DNA from: Clavibacter sp. VKM Ac-2873
GTDB taxonomy: Bacteria > Actinomycetota > Actinomycetes > Actinomycetales > Microbacteriaceae
DNA length: 64,000 nt
Assembly: GCF_015351075.1 (NCBI RefSeq)
Contig: NZ_JADKRS010000005.1
Location: forward strand, 212,107 to 276,106
Direction of reading: 5' to 3'
Shown here piece after piece: positions 16,448 to 24,285 of this stretch. A program made the translations under genes and the position numbers. The notes beneath the pieces were generated by a model. That model saw nothing but the letters and a program-made list of their open reading frames with translations, did not search any database and was not told the DNA's origin. Numbering within the stretch: the first letter of the stretch is position 1; every line of letters starts with the position of its first letter.

Positions 16448-17524
16448 TCAGAACCCCCGCATCGCGAGCCCGGCCCGCTCCGGCAGGCGCAGGGACACGT
16501 TCATGTTCTGGATCGCCGAGCCCGCCGCGCCCTTGACGAGGTTGTCGGTGACGCCCACGAGCCGCACCACGCCCGCCGCGCCGTCGACGTCGGCCCCGAG
16601 GAAGCACCGGTTGGTGCCCACCACGTGCCGGAGGTTCGGGTAGACGTCGTACTGCTTGGCGTTCTTCACCGCGTCGTGCGTGCGCCGGTTGACGTGCACG
16701 AACGCGGCGTCGCGCTCCCGGTAGAACGCGGCCAGGCACTCGAGCACGTCGTCGCGGCCGGCGCCGTCCCGCAGCACCGCGCTCGCCTGCAGGTGGATCC
16801 CGCGGGGGAAGTCGCCGTGCGCGGTCGTGAGGTCGATGTCCGGCGAGGAGCCGACGATCCGCGTGATCACCTCGTGGATCTCCGGCGCGTGCCGGTGCCC
16901 GTCGAGGTTGTACGGCAGCAGCGCTCCCGCCATCTCGGTCACGGACAGCGGCCGCCGGGCCTCGATCCCGGCTCCGCTCGTGCCGTTCACGGCGAAGACC
17001 GCCACCCGCTGGGAGGTGTCGACGAGCCCCGCGGCGTGGAGCGGCGTGAGGGCCAGGAGCGCGGTGAGGGCGTAGCAGCCGGGGTTGGCGATGAGGGCGG
17101 CGTCGCGGATCCGGTCGCGGAACACCTCCGTGAACCCGTAGACCGCGCGGGGCAGGAGCCCGGGCGCGGTGTGCGGCTTCCCGTGCGCCTCCTCGAAGGA
17201 CCGCGCGGTCGCGAAGCGGAAGTCGGCGCTGAGGTCCACGACCCGCACCCCGGCGTCGAGCAGCGCGGGTGCCAGGCGCATGGCCTCGCCCGTGGGGGTG
17301 CAGAGGAACGCCACGTCGAGCTCGTCCAGGTGGTCGAGGAGCTCGTCGACGCGGAGGGAGCGCACGCCGCTGCCGTCGAGGGCCGCGTTGGTCTGCTCGA
17401 TGTCCGCCCCGCTCCGGGACGCGGCCCGGATCTCCCCGACGTGCGGGTGCTCGAGCAGCAGGCGGCAGAGCTCCGCGCCCGCGTACCCGGTCGCGCCGAC
17501 GACGCCGACGACGAGGTCGTTCAT
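16448..17524 (-). CDS. ArgC-like acyl-phosphate reductase, probable phosphonolactaldehyde-forming
   Basis: A 358-aa homologue of N-acetyl-gamma-glutamyl-phosphate reductase. The Rossmann motif GVVGATGYAGAEL is at residues 8-20, the catalytic cysteine in NPGCYAL is Cys 150, and THGDFPRGIH plus a C-terminal GAAGSAIQNMN match ArgC. Genuine argC sits with argJBDF; none of these is here. Next to a PGK-like kinase it should reduce an acyl phosphate with NAD(P)H to an aldehyde, as in the kinase/reductase pair of valinophos biosynthesis. It overlaps the upstream zinc dehydrogenase as ATGA. Confidence 0.82.
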   Translation of the reverse strand: MNDLVVGVVGATGYAGAELCRLLLEHPHVGEIRAASRSGADIEQTNAALDGSGVRSLRVDELLDHLDELDVAFLCTPTGEAMRLAPALLDAGVRVVDLSADFRFATARSFEEAHGKPHTAPGLLPRAVYGFTEVFRDRIRDAALIANPGCYALTALLALTPLHAAGLVDTSQRVAVFAVNGTSGAGIEARRPLSVTEMAGALLPYNLDGHRHAPEIHEVITRIVGSSPDIDLTTAHGDFPRGIHLQASAVLRDGAGRDDVLECLAAFYRERDAAFVHVNRRTHDAVKNAKQYDVYPNLRHVVGTNRCFLGADVDGAAGVVRLVGVTDNLVKGAAGSAIQNMNVSLRLPERAGLAMRGF

Positions 17525-18555
17525 GATGCGCTCCCCTCGACGATGATCTTCCCCAGGTCGTCGCCCCCGCCGTCCATGAGCGCGAACGCGTCCGGTGCCG
17601 CCGCGAGGGCGAAGCGATGGCTGATGAGGGTGCCGGGTTCGACGAGGCCGGCCTCCCACCACGCGATGACGGCGGCGACGTCGCGCCGGGTGCTGAGCGC
17701 GGATCCGCGGATGGCGATCTCCTTCGACACGGCGTCGTTCGCGTGGAGCACCTGCGCGTCGGGGAAGTAGCTGACCACGATCACGGTGCCTCCCGGCCGC
17801 GTGAGCCGCACCGCGTCGTCGAGCACGCCCGGGTAGGCGGTCGCGACGACCACCACGTCGTGCTCGACGACGTCCTCGTCGGGCAGCTCCCGGACGGCCG
17901 CCTGCCGGACGTCGACGAACGCGTCGCCTCCCGTGGCGATGAAACGGTCCCGCTTCCCGTCGCCGCGGTCGATCCCGCGGATGGACGCCGCACCCGCGGC
18001 CCGGGCGGCGATGACGCAGCCGAGCCCGATGGTCCCGCAGCCGATGACGCAGACGGATCGCCCGTCGAGCACCGCCAGCGCCGCCGCGTGCGCCGAGATG
18101 GCCAGCGGCTCGATGAGCACCACGGCATCGCTCGGCATGCGCGGCGGCACCACGCACACCATGGACGCGCGGAGGACCACCTCCTCGGCGAGCGTGCCGC
18201 CGAGCCGGCCGGCGCTGAGGTTCTCGCGATCGGAGCAGAGGTGCGGGTCCCCGCGACGGCAGGCGGCGCAGCGGAGGCAGGGCGCGTAGGCGAAGGTGGC
18301 GACCCGGTCGCCCGGCCGCACGTCGCGCACCCCGGTGCCCACCTCGGTGACGGTCCCGGCGAGCTCGTGGCCCAGCACGGCGGGCGGGCGCTTGTAGGGG
18401 TGGTGCCCTCGGTACGCGGCGAGGTCGGATCCGCAGATGCCGGAGCTGATGACCCGCACGCGCACGTCGTCCGCTCCGAGCGTCCCCGCGGGCGCGGTCT
18501 CGACCTGCACGTCCCGCTCCGCCCGGAGAACGGCGCTGACGACGGCGGCGCTCAT
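17521..18555 (-). CDS. Zinc-dependent medium-chain dehydrogenase of the phosphonate operon
   Basis: A 344-aa polyol/threonine-dehydrogenase-like enzyme. Catalytic zinc residues are in SSGICGSDLAAY and LGHELAGTV; the structural zinc cysteines are in CLRCAACRRGDPHLC; NAD is bound at CVIGCGTIGLGCVIAARA. This subgroup oxidises secondary alcohols of polyols or reduces the ketone. A candidate reaction is oxidation of a hydroxyl of dihydroxypropylphosphonate before amination; that is a guess from context. Both ends overlap neighbouring genes by 4 nt. Confidence 0.82.
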   Translation of the reverse strand: MSAAVVSAVLRAERDVQVETAPAGTLGADDVRVRVISSGICGSDLAAYRGHHPYKRPPAVLGHELAGTVTEVGTGVRDVRPGDRVATFAYAPCLRCAACRRGDPHLCSDRENLSAGRLGGTLAEEVVLRASMVCVVPPRMPSDAVVLIEPLAISAHAAALAVLDGRSVCVIGCGTIGLGCVIAARAAGAASIRGIDRGDGKRDRFIATGGDAFVDVRQAAVRELPDEDVVEHDVVVVATAYPGVLDDAVRLTRPGGTVIVVSYFPDAQVLHANDAVSKEIAIRGSALSTRRDVAAVIAWWEAGLVEPGTLISHRFALAAAPDAFALMDGGGDDLGKIIVEGSAS

Positions 18556-19559
18556 GCGACCCGTCCCTCGAGCGTCGCGTCGCCGCGCGCGACCCCGGCG
18601 AGGATCGACGCGACCACACGTCCCACCCGCTCCTGCGCCTCGGCGGTCATCCCGCCGATGTGCGGGGTGAGCACCACGTCGTCCCGGCCGGCGAGCGGGC
18701 TCGTCCCGCGGCCCTCGACCTCGTGCACGTCCGTGGCGGCCCCGGCCAGGTGACCGGACGCGAGGGCGTCCGCGAGCGCCCGCTCGTCGACGATGCCGCC
18801 GCGCGACACGTTCACGAGGTACGCCCCCGCGGGCATCCGCTCGAGGAACGCCGCGTCGACGACGCCCCGCGTGTCGTCGTCCAGGGGCAGCGCCAGGAAG
18901 AGCAGGTCGGCACGTCGCGCCACCTCGTCGCGGGCGACCAGCTCGACGCCCTCGGCCGCGAGCTCGGCGCGCCGCGCGTCGCTGGGGGAGCGGACGCCGG
19001 CGACCACCCGGGCGCCGAGGGCCGACGCGATGGCCCCGATCCGGGACCCGATGGCCCCGAACCCGAGCACGCCGACGGTCGAGCCGGCGATCTCGGTCCC
19101 CATCAGCTCGTGCTTGCACCAGCTGCCGACGCGGAGCTGGCGGTCGGCGAGGGCCACGTGGCGCATGGTGCCGATCGCCAGGCCGACGGCCAGCTCGGCC
19201 ACGGCGTTCGCGGATCCGCCGGGCACGGAGCAGACCGGCACGCCCTGCGCGGACGCGGCCGCGAGGTCGATGTTGTCGAGGCCGGCGCCCGCCCGGATGA
19301 CCGCCCGGAGCCGGGGCGCCGCGCGCATCATCTCCGCGGTCAGCGCGGCGCCGCTGCGGAGGATGACGACGTCCGCCTCCGCGAGATCCGCGGCCTCGGC
19401 CGGTCCGCTCGCGCCGTAGCGCTCCACGAAGCGGCTGCCGGCCGGAGCGGCCGTGCGCACGACCGGGTGCACGGGATCCAGCAGCAGGATCGTGAGCTCG
19501 GGGAGGTGCGGCGCGGCGTCGCCCGTGGGGGATCCGGCGCGCGTTCCCGTGTCGGTCAT
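18552..19559 (-). CDS. D-2-hydroxyacid dehydrogenase, probable phosphonopyruvate reductase
   Basis: A 335-aa enzyme of the SerA/D-lactate dehydrogenase family. The NAD motif is GVLGFGAIGSRIG, and the catalytic Arg and His lie in NVSRGGIVDERAL and TPHIGGMT. It is the gene directly after PEP mutase. PEP mutase equilibrium lies far toward PEP, so a coupling enzyme must pull phosphonopyruvate forward; since no decarboxylase is present, reduction to phosphonolactate is the best candidate, as reported for the valinophos pathway. The ATG at 19559 has GAGGGAG upstream; an acidic/Gly-rich leader of about 20 residues precedes the domain. Confidence 0.83.
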   Translation of the reverse strand: MTDTGTRAGSPTGDAAPHLPELTILLLDPVHPVVRTAAPAGSRFVERYGASGPAEAADLAEADVVILRSGAALTAEMMRAAPRLRAVIRAGAGLDNIDLAAASAQGVPVCSVPGGSANAVAELAVGLAIGTMRHVALADRQLRVGSWCKHELMGTEIAGSTVGVLGFGAIGSRIGAIASALGARVVAGVRSPSDARRAELAAEGVELVARDEVARRADLLFLALPLDDDTRGVVDAAFLERMPAGAYLVNVSRGGIVDERALADALASGHLAGAATDVHEVEGRGTSPLAGRDDVVLTPHIGGMTAEAQERVGRVVASILAGVARGDATLEGRVA

Positions 19560-19615
19560 GGTGGTGCTCCCTCTCGTTCGTCGTGTTCGGCGGGCGTCGT
19601 CCGGGACGCCCCTGC

Positions 19616-20479
19616 TCAGGACCGGGTGAGCTCCTGCCACTGGCTGAGGTCCTGGATGTCGAACACCTGCTGGACGGAGGCGATGTCGCTCTCGAGCGAG
19701 AGGCTGGATCCCTCCCGGAGGATGGTCGCGAAGGTGCCCTCCATCGCCCGGACGGAGGATCGGAGCCCCTGGTTGGCGTAGATGACGGCGGAGGCGCCGG
19801 CCTCGCTGATCGCGTCGACCTGCCAGTCCGGGTACGTCGTCGGCACGATCACCACGGGCGCGGCCCCGCCCCACTGGCGGAGGAAGCTCTCGATCTCGCC
19901 GCGCTCCCGCGACTTCGAGTGGGCCAGCACCGCGTCGGCGCCCGCGGCGACGTAGGCGGCGCACCGCTCGAGCGCCTCGTCCACGCCGAGCCCCGCGATC
20001 ATCGCCTCGGTGCGGGCGATGACGTAGAAGTCGTCGCTGTCCTGGGCGCTCTTGGCGGTGTCGATCTTGTCCGAGAACTCCTGCACGGTGAGCAGCGCGT
20101 GGTGCGCGTCGGCGAACGAGTTCATCTTCGGGTGGTGCTTGTCCTCGATCGCGACCGCGGTGATCCCGGCGCGCTCGTAGCGGTGCACCATGTGGGCGAC
20201 GTTGAGGTTGTTCCCGTAGCCGGTGTCGCAGTCCGCGACGACGGGGATCCCGATGGCCGACTGGATGTTCTGGGCCGCCTCGAGGTACTCGGCCATGGAC
20301 AGGAGGCTCGCGTCCGGCAGCGCGCGGGATGCGGAGACCTCGAAGCTCGACGACCAGACGGCGTCGAAGCCGGCGCCCTCGGCGAGCTTGCCGCCGAGGC
20401 CGTCGTGCACGCCCGCGATGCGGACGATGGGCTTCTCGGCCATGAGCCGACGGAAGCTGGGATGCGAGTTGCTCTTCAT
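19616..20479 (-). CDS. pepM: Phosphoenolpyruvate phosphomutase
   Basis: A 287-aa enzyme that rearranges PEP to phosphonopyruvate, making the C-P bond and marking this as a phosphonate pathway. The signature EDKHHPKMNS (residues 112-121) has the EDK(X)5NS form specific to PEP mutases within the isocitrate lyase superfamily; the lyase cysteine loop KKCGH is absent. The metal aspartates are in VADCDTGYG (Asp 83, Asp 85), and GVHDGLGGKLAEGAGFDAVW is the usual N-terminal block. It lies between the FAD protein (27-bp gap) and the hydroxyacid dehydrogenase (56-bp gap). Confidence 0.95.
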   Translation of the reverse strand: MKSNSHPSFRRLMAEKPIVRIAGVHDGLGGKLAEGAGFDAVWSSSFEVSASRALPDASLLSMAEYLEAAQNIQSAIGIPVVADCDTGYGNNLNVAHMVHRYERAGITAVAIEDKHHPKMNSFADAHHALLTVQEFSDKIDTAKSAQDSDDFYVIARTEAMIAGLGVDEALERCAAYVAAGADAVLAHSKSRERGEIESFLRQWGGAAPVVIVPTTYPDWQVDAISEAGASAVIYANQGLRSSVRAMEGTFATILREGSSLSLESDIASVQQVFDIQDLSQWQELTRS

Positions 20480-20506
20480 GGGTGTCTCTCTTCTTCTCTC
20501 AGTGCT

Positions 20507-22663
20507 CTATGCGGACAGGAGTTCGTGCTCGAGATGCTCGATCCAGGTGAGGATGTCCTGCATCAGGTGGTGGTTCTGCTGGGGGCGCAGGGCCCCCAGC
20601 TGGAAGAACATGACGCCCTCGCTGGGCGGCCCGAGGAACGTCAGCCGACGGTCGGCCTCGCCCGAGGCGGTGAGCGGGTGGAAGTCCGGCGAGAGGTCGA
20701 GGCCTCCCGGGCGGTAGGGCGTCCCCTCGGGGGAGGGGTTCTCCCACATGCGGACGAGGCCGCGATCGAGGAGGGACGCGTAGAGCGGGGACACGTCGGC
20801 CTCCGCGTCGAACGGGTGGACGCGCGCGTCCACCAGGACGTCGGCGGGGAAGCGGGCCCCCGTGCGCGGACCCACGACCGTGAAGCCGCCGTCGTCGCCG
20901 AGGATCCGCCCGCCCGGTCCCGTGCTCATGTCGATGATCCCGGCGTGGATGAGGGCGAGCATCTTCTCCATCACCTCCAGCGCGGCGCCGTTCGCCAGGC
21001 GGTTGTGGTGGCGCATGACGGACTCGATGAAGTCGCGGTGCGACTCCGCCGTCAGGCCGCCGAAGTCGACGGCGTGCCCGAGCACCGGGCGCAGATCCCG
21101 CCAGACGCCGTCGGCCGCGGCCTTCGAGGGGTTGAGCAGGTTGCCCTGGGCGGCCGCCAGGTGGTCCCGCTCCATGAAGTCGATCACCGCGGCCGTGTAC
21201 GCGGCGGGATCGGTGGCCGACGCGTCGGGGACGGGCCGGATGGCCTCCTCCCACGAGAAGCGGTGCTCGACCGGGTGGATGGGGTGCCGCCAGGGGCTGG
21301 GCGCGCCGGCCAGGTAGGCGGCCCGGTTCGCCGCGGCGTCGTCGCGGGGGTCCTCGGGGCTCCCGCCGACGCCGTAGACGACCCGCAGGAACCGCTCGGC
21401 CGCCTCGTCCACGTCCCAGGGGACGCCGACGGGCGCGGCGGGATCCCGGTCGAGGTGCGCCTGGAGGTGCTCCGCGACGGACGCGGCGGCCTCGTCGACG
21501 GTGCGTCCGAGCGCCTCGGCCGTCTCCGGCCCCGGGGCCGCGAGGAACTGCCGGAACACCGGCTCCAGGACGGCGCGGAGGTGCGCGGCGACGGAGGGGC
21601 CGAAGAGCGTCGCGTGATGGAGGTAGGCCATCTCGAGCGTCACCAGCGGGAACAGGTGCGCCTGGAAGTCGAGCTGCCGGACGGTGCCGGCCCCGACGCG
21701 CACGGGGATCCCGGCCGACTCGCGGAGGGCGTCGACGGCGTCCTCGGCGAGGAACCGGCCCCGGTGCTCGTAGCGCGGCAGGTCCACCTGCTTGGCGTTG
21801 AACGGCCGCGCGAACGTGAACAGCCCCGCCCCCGACACCATCGCGATGCGGGCGGGCTCGTCGCCGCTCGGCCGGTACCGGAGCGATCCGTCCTCCTGGC
21901 GGGTGAAGGCGCCGCCGCGCCCCTCGGAGAGGTACAGCGCCACGTCGATGGCCGTGAGCCCGGCGCCCGAGCAGGCGACGACGGCTCCCGGCGGGACGGC
22001 GTCGCGCGTGAGGGTGGCCTCCAGCGGGTAGGCGTAGCGCACGAACGTGCGGCCGGATGCGTCCGCGGCGTCGGCCCAGACGGCCTGCCGCGGGTACTTC
22101 TCGGGCTTGTTGACCGAGTGGCCGGTCACGAAGAGCACCTGGTCGGCGGCGATCCGGGCCCCGGAGGCGCAGTGCAGCTCCAGGCGCCGTCCGAGGTCGT
22201 CGATGTCGACCACCTCGTCCTCGTGCAGCTCCAGGTGCACGCCCGGGATGTCCCGGAGGTGCTGCACGTACCGGTCGAACTGCGCGGCCAGGGCCATGCC
22301 GTGCATGAAGCGCTTCGGCCAGTCCTCCGCGCGCAGGTTGAATCGCTCGTCGCCCGTCCGCCGGTATTCCTGCTGGCACCATTCATGCAATGTCGGGCGT
22401 TCGGATTCACCGAGCAGATCGCCCGCGCCGACGACGGTCTCGTCGGCTGCGAAGGACACCTGGCCGACGATGCGATTCAGGAAGCTCGTCTGCGGCTGCC
22501 GTGCGCTGTGCACGGCGCCGGCGCCGAATTCCCCGGTCTTCTCGAATACGTGGATCTCCAGATCCACCGCGCTCGCATCGGAGCGCAGGAGGCTCACCAG
22601 CCGCTCCAGGACATATGTGCTGCTCGGACCGCCGCCGACGATCGCGAGCACTCCGCGGTTCAT
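20507..22663 (-). CDS. Large FAD/NAD(P)-binding protein (NAD_binding_9 type), function unknown
   Basis: A 718-aa protein with an N-terminal dinucleotide-binding motif AIVGGGPSSTYVLERL, a segment resembling flavin N-hydroxylases (EDWPKRFMHGMALAAQFDRY) and a second nucleotide motif near VVACSGAGLTAIDVALYL. The C-terminal third (from about residue 420) has no motif I recognise. Proteins of this type occur in siderophore and natural-product clusters. Here it could oxidise an amino intermediate, for example N-hydroxylation after the aminotransferase, but nothing in the sequence proves a substrate. Its start overlaps the aminotransferase stop as ATGA. Base composition dips somewhat at its 5' end (22.3-22.7 kb). 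Confidence 0.75.
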   Translation of the reverse strand: MNRGVLAIVGGGPSSTYVLERLVSLLRSDASAVDLEIHVFEKTGEFGAGAVHSARQPQTSFLNRIVGQVSFAADETVVGAGDLLGESERPTLHEWCQQEYRRTGDERFNLRAEDWPKRFMHGMALAAQFDRYVQHLRDIPGVHLELHEDEVVDIDDLGRRLELHCASGARIAADQVLFVTGHSVNKPEKYPRQAVWADAADASGRTFVRYAYPLEATLTRDAVPPGAVVACSGAGLTAIDVALYLSEGRGGAFTRQEDGSLRYRPSGDEPARIAMVSGAGLFTFARPFNAKQVDLPRYEHRGRFLAEDAVDALRESAGIPVRVGAGTVRQLDFQAHLFPLVTLEMAYLHHATLFGPSVAAHLRAVLEPVFRQFLAAPGPETAEALGRTVDEAAASVAEHLQAHLDRDPAAPVGVPWDVDEAAERFLRVVYGVGGSPEDPRDDAAANRAAYLAGAPSPWRHPIHPVEHRFSWEEAIRPVPDASATDPAAYTAAVIDFMERDHLAAAQGNLLNPSKAAADGVWRDLRPVLGHAVDFGGLTAESHRDFIESVMRHHNRLANGAALEVMEKMLALIHAGIIDMSTGPGGRILGDDGGFTVVGPRTGARFPADVLVDARVHPFDAEADVSPLYASLLDRGLVRMWENPSPEGTPYRPGGLDLSPDFHPLTASGEADRRLTFLGPPSEGVMFFQLGALRPQQNHHLMQDILTWIEHLEHELLSA

Positions 22664-23778
22664 GCGTCCACCGTGGCGCGCAGCTCGACGAGCGATTCAT
22701 CGAAAGCTCCCAGGAATCCCGTGATGTCGGTTTCCCGCAGCTGCCCCATGGTCGAGAGCCGCACGTACTCGCCGACCTTCTGCGGCACCCCGTAGATGGT
22801 GTATCCGCGACGCTTGAGCGCGTCGTGCAGCTCCTCGTACGTGACGCCGTCGGGCAGGGCGACGTTCGTGACGCTCCTGGCCCGGTCGCGGGGGTCGAGC
22901 GCGATCCCGAGACCGCGCTCCGTCATCCCGTCGCGGATGATCCCGGCGAGCGACTCGTAGCGCGCGCCGCGCGCCGCCACGCCCTCGTCGAGCGCCATCG
23001 CCAGCGCGACGTCCAGCGCGTAGAGCACCTGGACGGCCGGCGTGAACAGCGGAGCGTCGTCCTCCTGCGCCAGGTGGTGGCGGTGGAGGTCGAGGTAGAG
23101 GGTGCGGGGCGGGTGCCCGGCGATCGCGTCGAGCGCTGCCCGGCGGGCGACCACGAAGCTCACTCCCGGCAGGCCCTCGACGCACTTGTTCGCGGTGCCG
23201 ACGCACCAGTCGACGTGGTCGTCGACCACGCTCAGGTCCTCGGCGCCCAGGCTCGAGATCGCGTCCACGATCAGCGAACGGCCGAGGGAGTGGACGATCT
23301 CGCCCACCCCGTGCAGCGGGTTCATCATGCCGGTGCTGGTCTCGTGGTGGATCATCGCGACGTGCGTCAGGTCCTCGTCCGTGATGAGCGCGTCGCGGAC
23401 CGCGTCGAGCTCGATGTGCTCGCCCCAGCCGAACTCGAGGTGCGTGGCGGGGATGCCGTGGGCGGCGAGCACCTTGGCGATCCGCTCGCCGTAGTTGCCG
23501 TTGTCGAGCACGAGGACGCGCTTGCCGGGAGCGACGACGCTGCTGAGCGTGGCCTCCAGGGCGGCCGTCCCCGACCCCGTGACGACGACGCTCGTGAAGC
23601 GGGAGTCGCCTCCCGCGAGCCGGGTGGCGGATGCGCGGACGTTGCGCAGGAGGTCGGCGACCTCGACCTCGCGGTGGCAGGCGTCCGGGTAGGTCATGGC
23701 CTCGCGGACGGCCGGATGCACGTTCACGGGGCCGGGATTGAGCAGGATGGATCTGCTCGGCGGGGATACGGCGGGCAT
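22660..23778 (-). CDS. Class V aminotransferase, 2-aminoethylphosphonate transaminase (PhnW)-like
   Basis: A 372-aa PLP enzyme and first gene of the phosphonate operon. The start has LLNPGPVNVHPAVREAM. The PLP lysine is Lys 198 in TANKCVEGLPG, which closely resembles the PhnW block, and VDAISSLGAE holds the PLP-ring aspartate. PhnW interconverts phosphonoacetaldehyde and aminoethylphosphonate. The operon has no phosphonopyruvate decarboxylase to make phosphonoacetaldehyde, so the substrate is more likely phosphonolactaldehyde, a keto derivative of the diol, or phosphonopyruvate. GGAGGA lies 5 nt before the ATG. Confidence 0.85.
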   Translation of the reverse strand: MPAVSPPSRSILLNPGPVNVHPAVREAMTYPDACHREVEVADLLRNVRASATRLAGGDSRFTSVVVTGSGTAALEATLSSVVAPGKRVLVLDNGNYGERIAKVLAAHGIPATHLEFGWGEHIELDAVRDALITDEDLTHVAMIHHETSTGMMNPLHGVGEIVHSLGRSLIVDAISSLGAEDLSVVDDHVDWCVGTANKCVEGLPGVSFVVARRAALDAIAGHPPRTLYLDLHRHHLAQEDDAPLFTPAVQVLYALDVALAMALDEGVAARGARYESLAGIIRDGMTERGLGIALDPRDRARSVTNVALPDGVTYEELHDALKRRGYTIYGVPQKVGEYVRLSTMGQLRETDITGFLGAFDESLVELRATVDA

Positions 23779-23971
23779 GGCATTCCTCCATGTGTCGTGC
23801 GGTGTTCGAGAGAATGCGGCGGAATCGCTGCCGCGACGGGGCCGGATGCGATATCCGGGCGTGGAGGCGGACGACCGGGGTCGTCCTCGCGCGCTGACGT
23901 GCGCGAAATGGTGACGGACGACGAGGAGCGAATTCCGCTTTTCGTGGAGGGCGTCACCGGGGACTCGTTAA

Positions 23972-24000
23972 GGAATATGCCTCCTCCTGGACCAAGTCAA
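23972..24000 (-). promoter_or_regulatory. Promoter of the phosphonate operon
   Basis: Leftward -35 TTGACT (24000-23995), 17-nt spacer, -10 TATTCC (23977-23972). Transcription would start near 23965, leaving a leader of about 187 nt before the aminotransferase ATG. It stands in a locally AT-richer stretch. This is the only promoter-like pair I find for the 12-kb operon. Confidence 0.65.
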
Positions 24001-24240
24001 GACGCCTTCCCCCCGTTGCCACATGCGCGATGGTGTGCTACCGCTCCTCGCGCGCATTGGCGGACGCTCGGGATCCCGGTATTTCTTTCATCTGGAAATC
24101 ACGGCCCATCGCCATTTCGGATGCAATGGAAATCAGGGTGCCGTCGCACGTCGTCGGCGGGTCCCCGCACGGTGCCCTGGCGCCCGCCCCTGGCCGGGCG
24201 CGCGCCGTCCCGATACGCTGACGGCGCACCCTCCGTGGGT

Positions 24241-24257
24241 TCCCGAGCAGCTCGGGA
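24241..24257. repeat. 7-bp palindrome upstream of prpC
   Basis: TCCCGAG-CAG-CTCGGGA, perfect arms, ending 28 nt before the prpC start codon. It could be an operator for a propionate regulator or a hairpin in the prpC leader; neither can be told from sequence. Confidence 0.5.
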
Positions 24258-24285
24258 GCGGGGCGGCATGACGCGAAGGAGCACC

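Larger units (their letters stand above)
23779..24285. other. Intergenic region between phosphonate operon and prpC
   Basis: 507 bp without a credible gene on either strand. It holds the ~187-nt operon leader, the leftward promoter (23972-24000), a lower-GC tract (roughly 23920-24150) unlike the flanking coding DNA, and a palindrome just before prpC (24241-24257). I found no tRNA, att-like duplication or IS remnant by eye. Confidence 0.5.

Noticed and set aside
16448..17524. Housekeeping argC
   Set aside because: No argJ, argB, argD or argF adjacent and the gene is coupled inside the phosphonate operon. A genome with only this argC would reopen the question.
19616..20479. Isocitrate/methylisocitrate lyase as identity of the PepM gene
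   Set aside because: Same superfamily, but the EDK...NS motif and absence of the lyase cysteine loop specify PEP mutase.
24001..24240. tRNA or attachment site next to the putative island edge
   Set aside because: No cloverleaf or repeated 15+ bp segment found by eye; the lower GC alone does not prove it.
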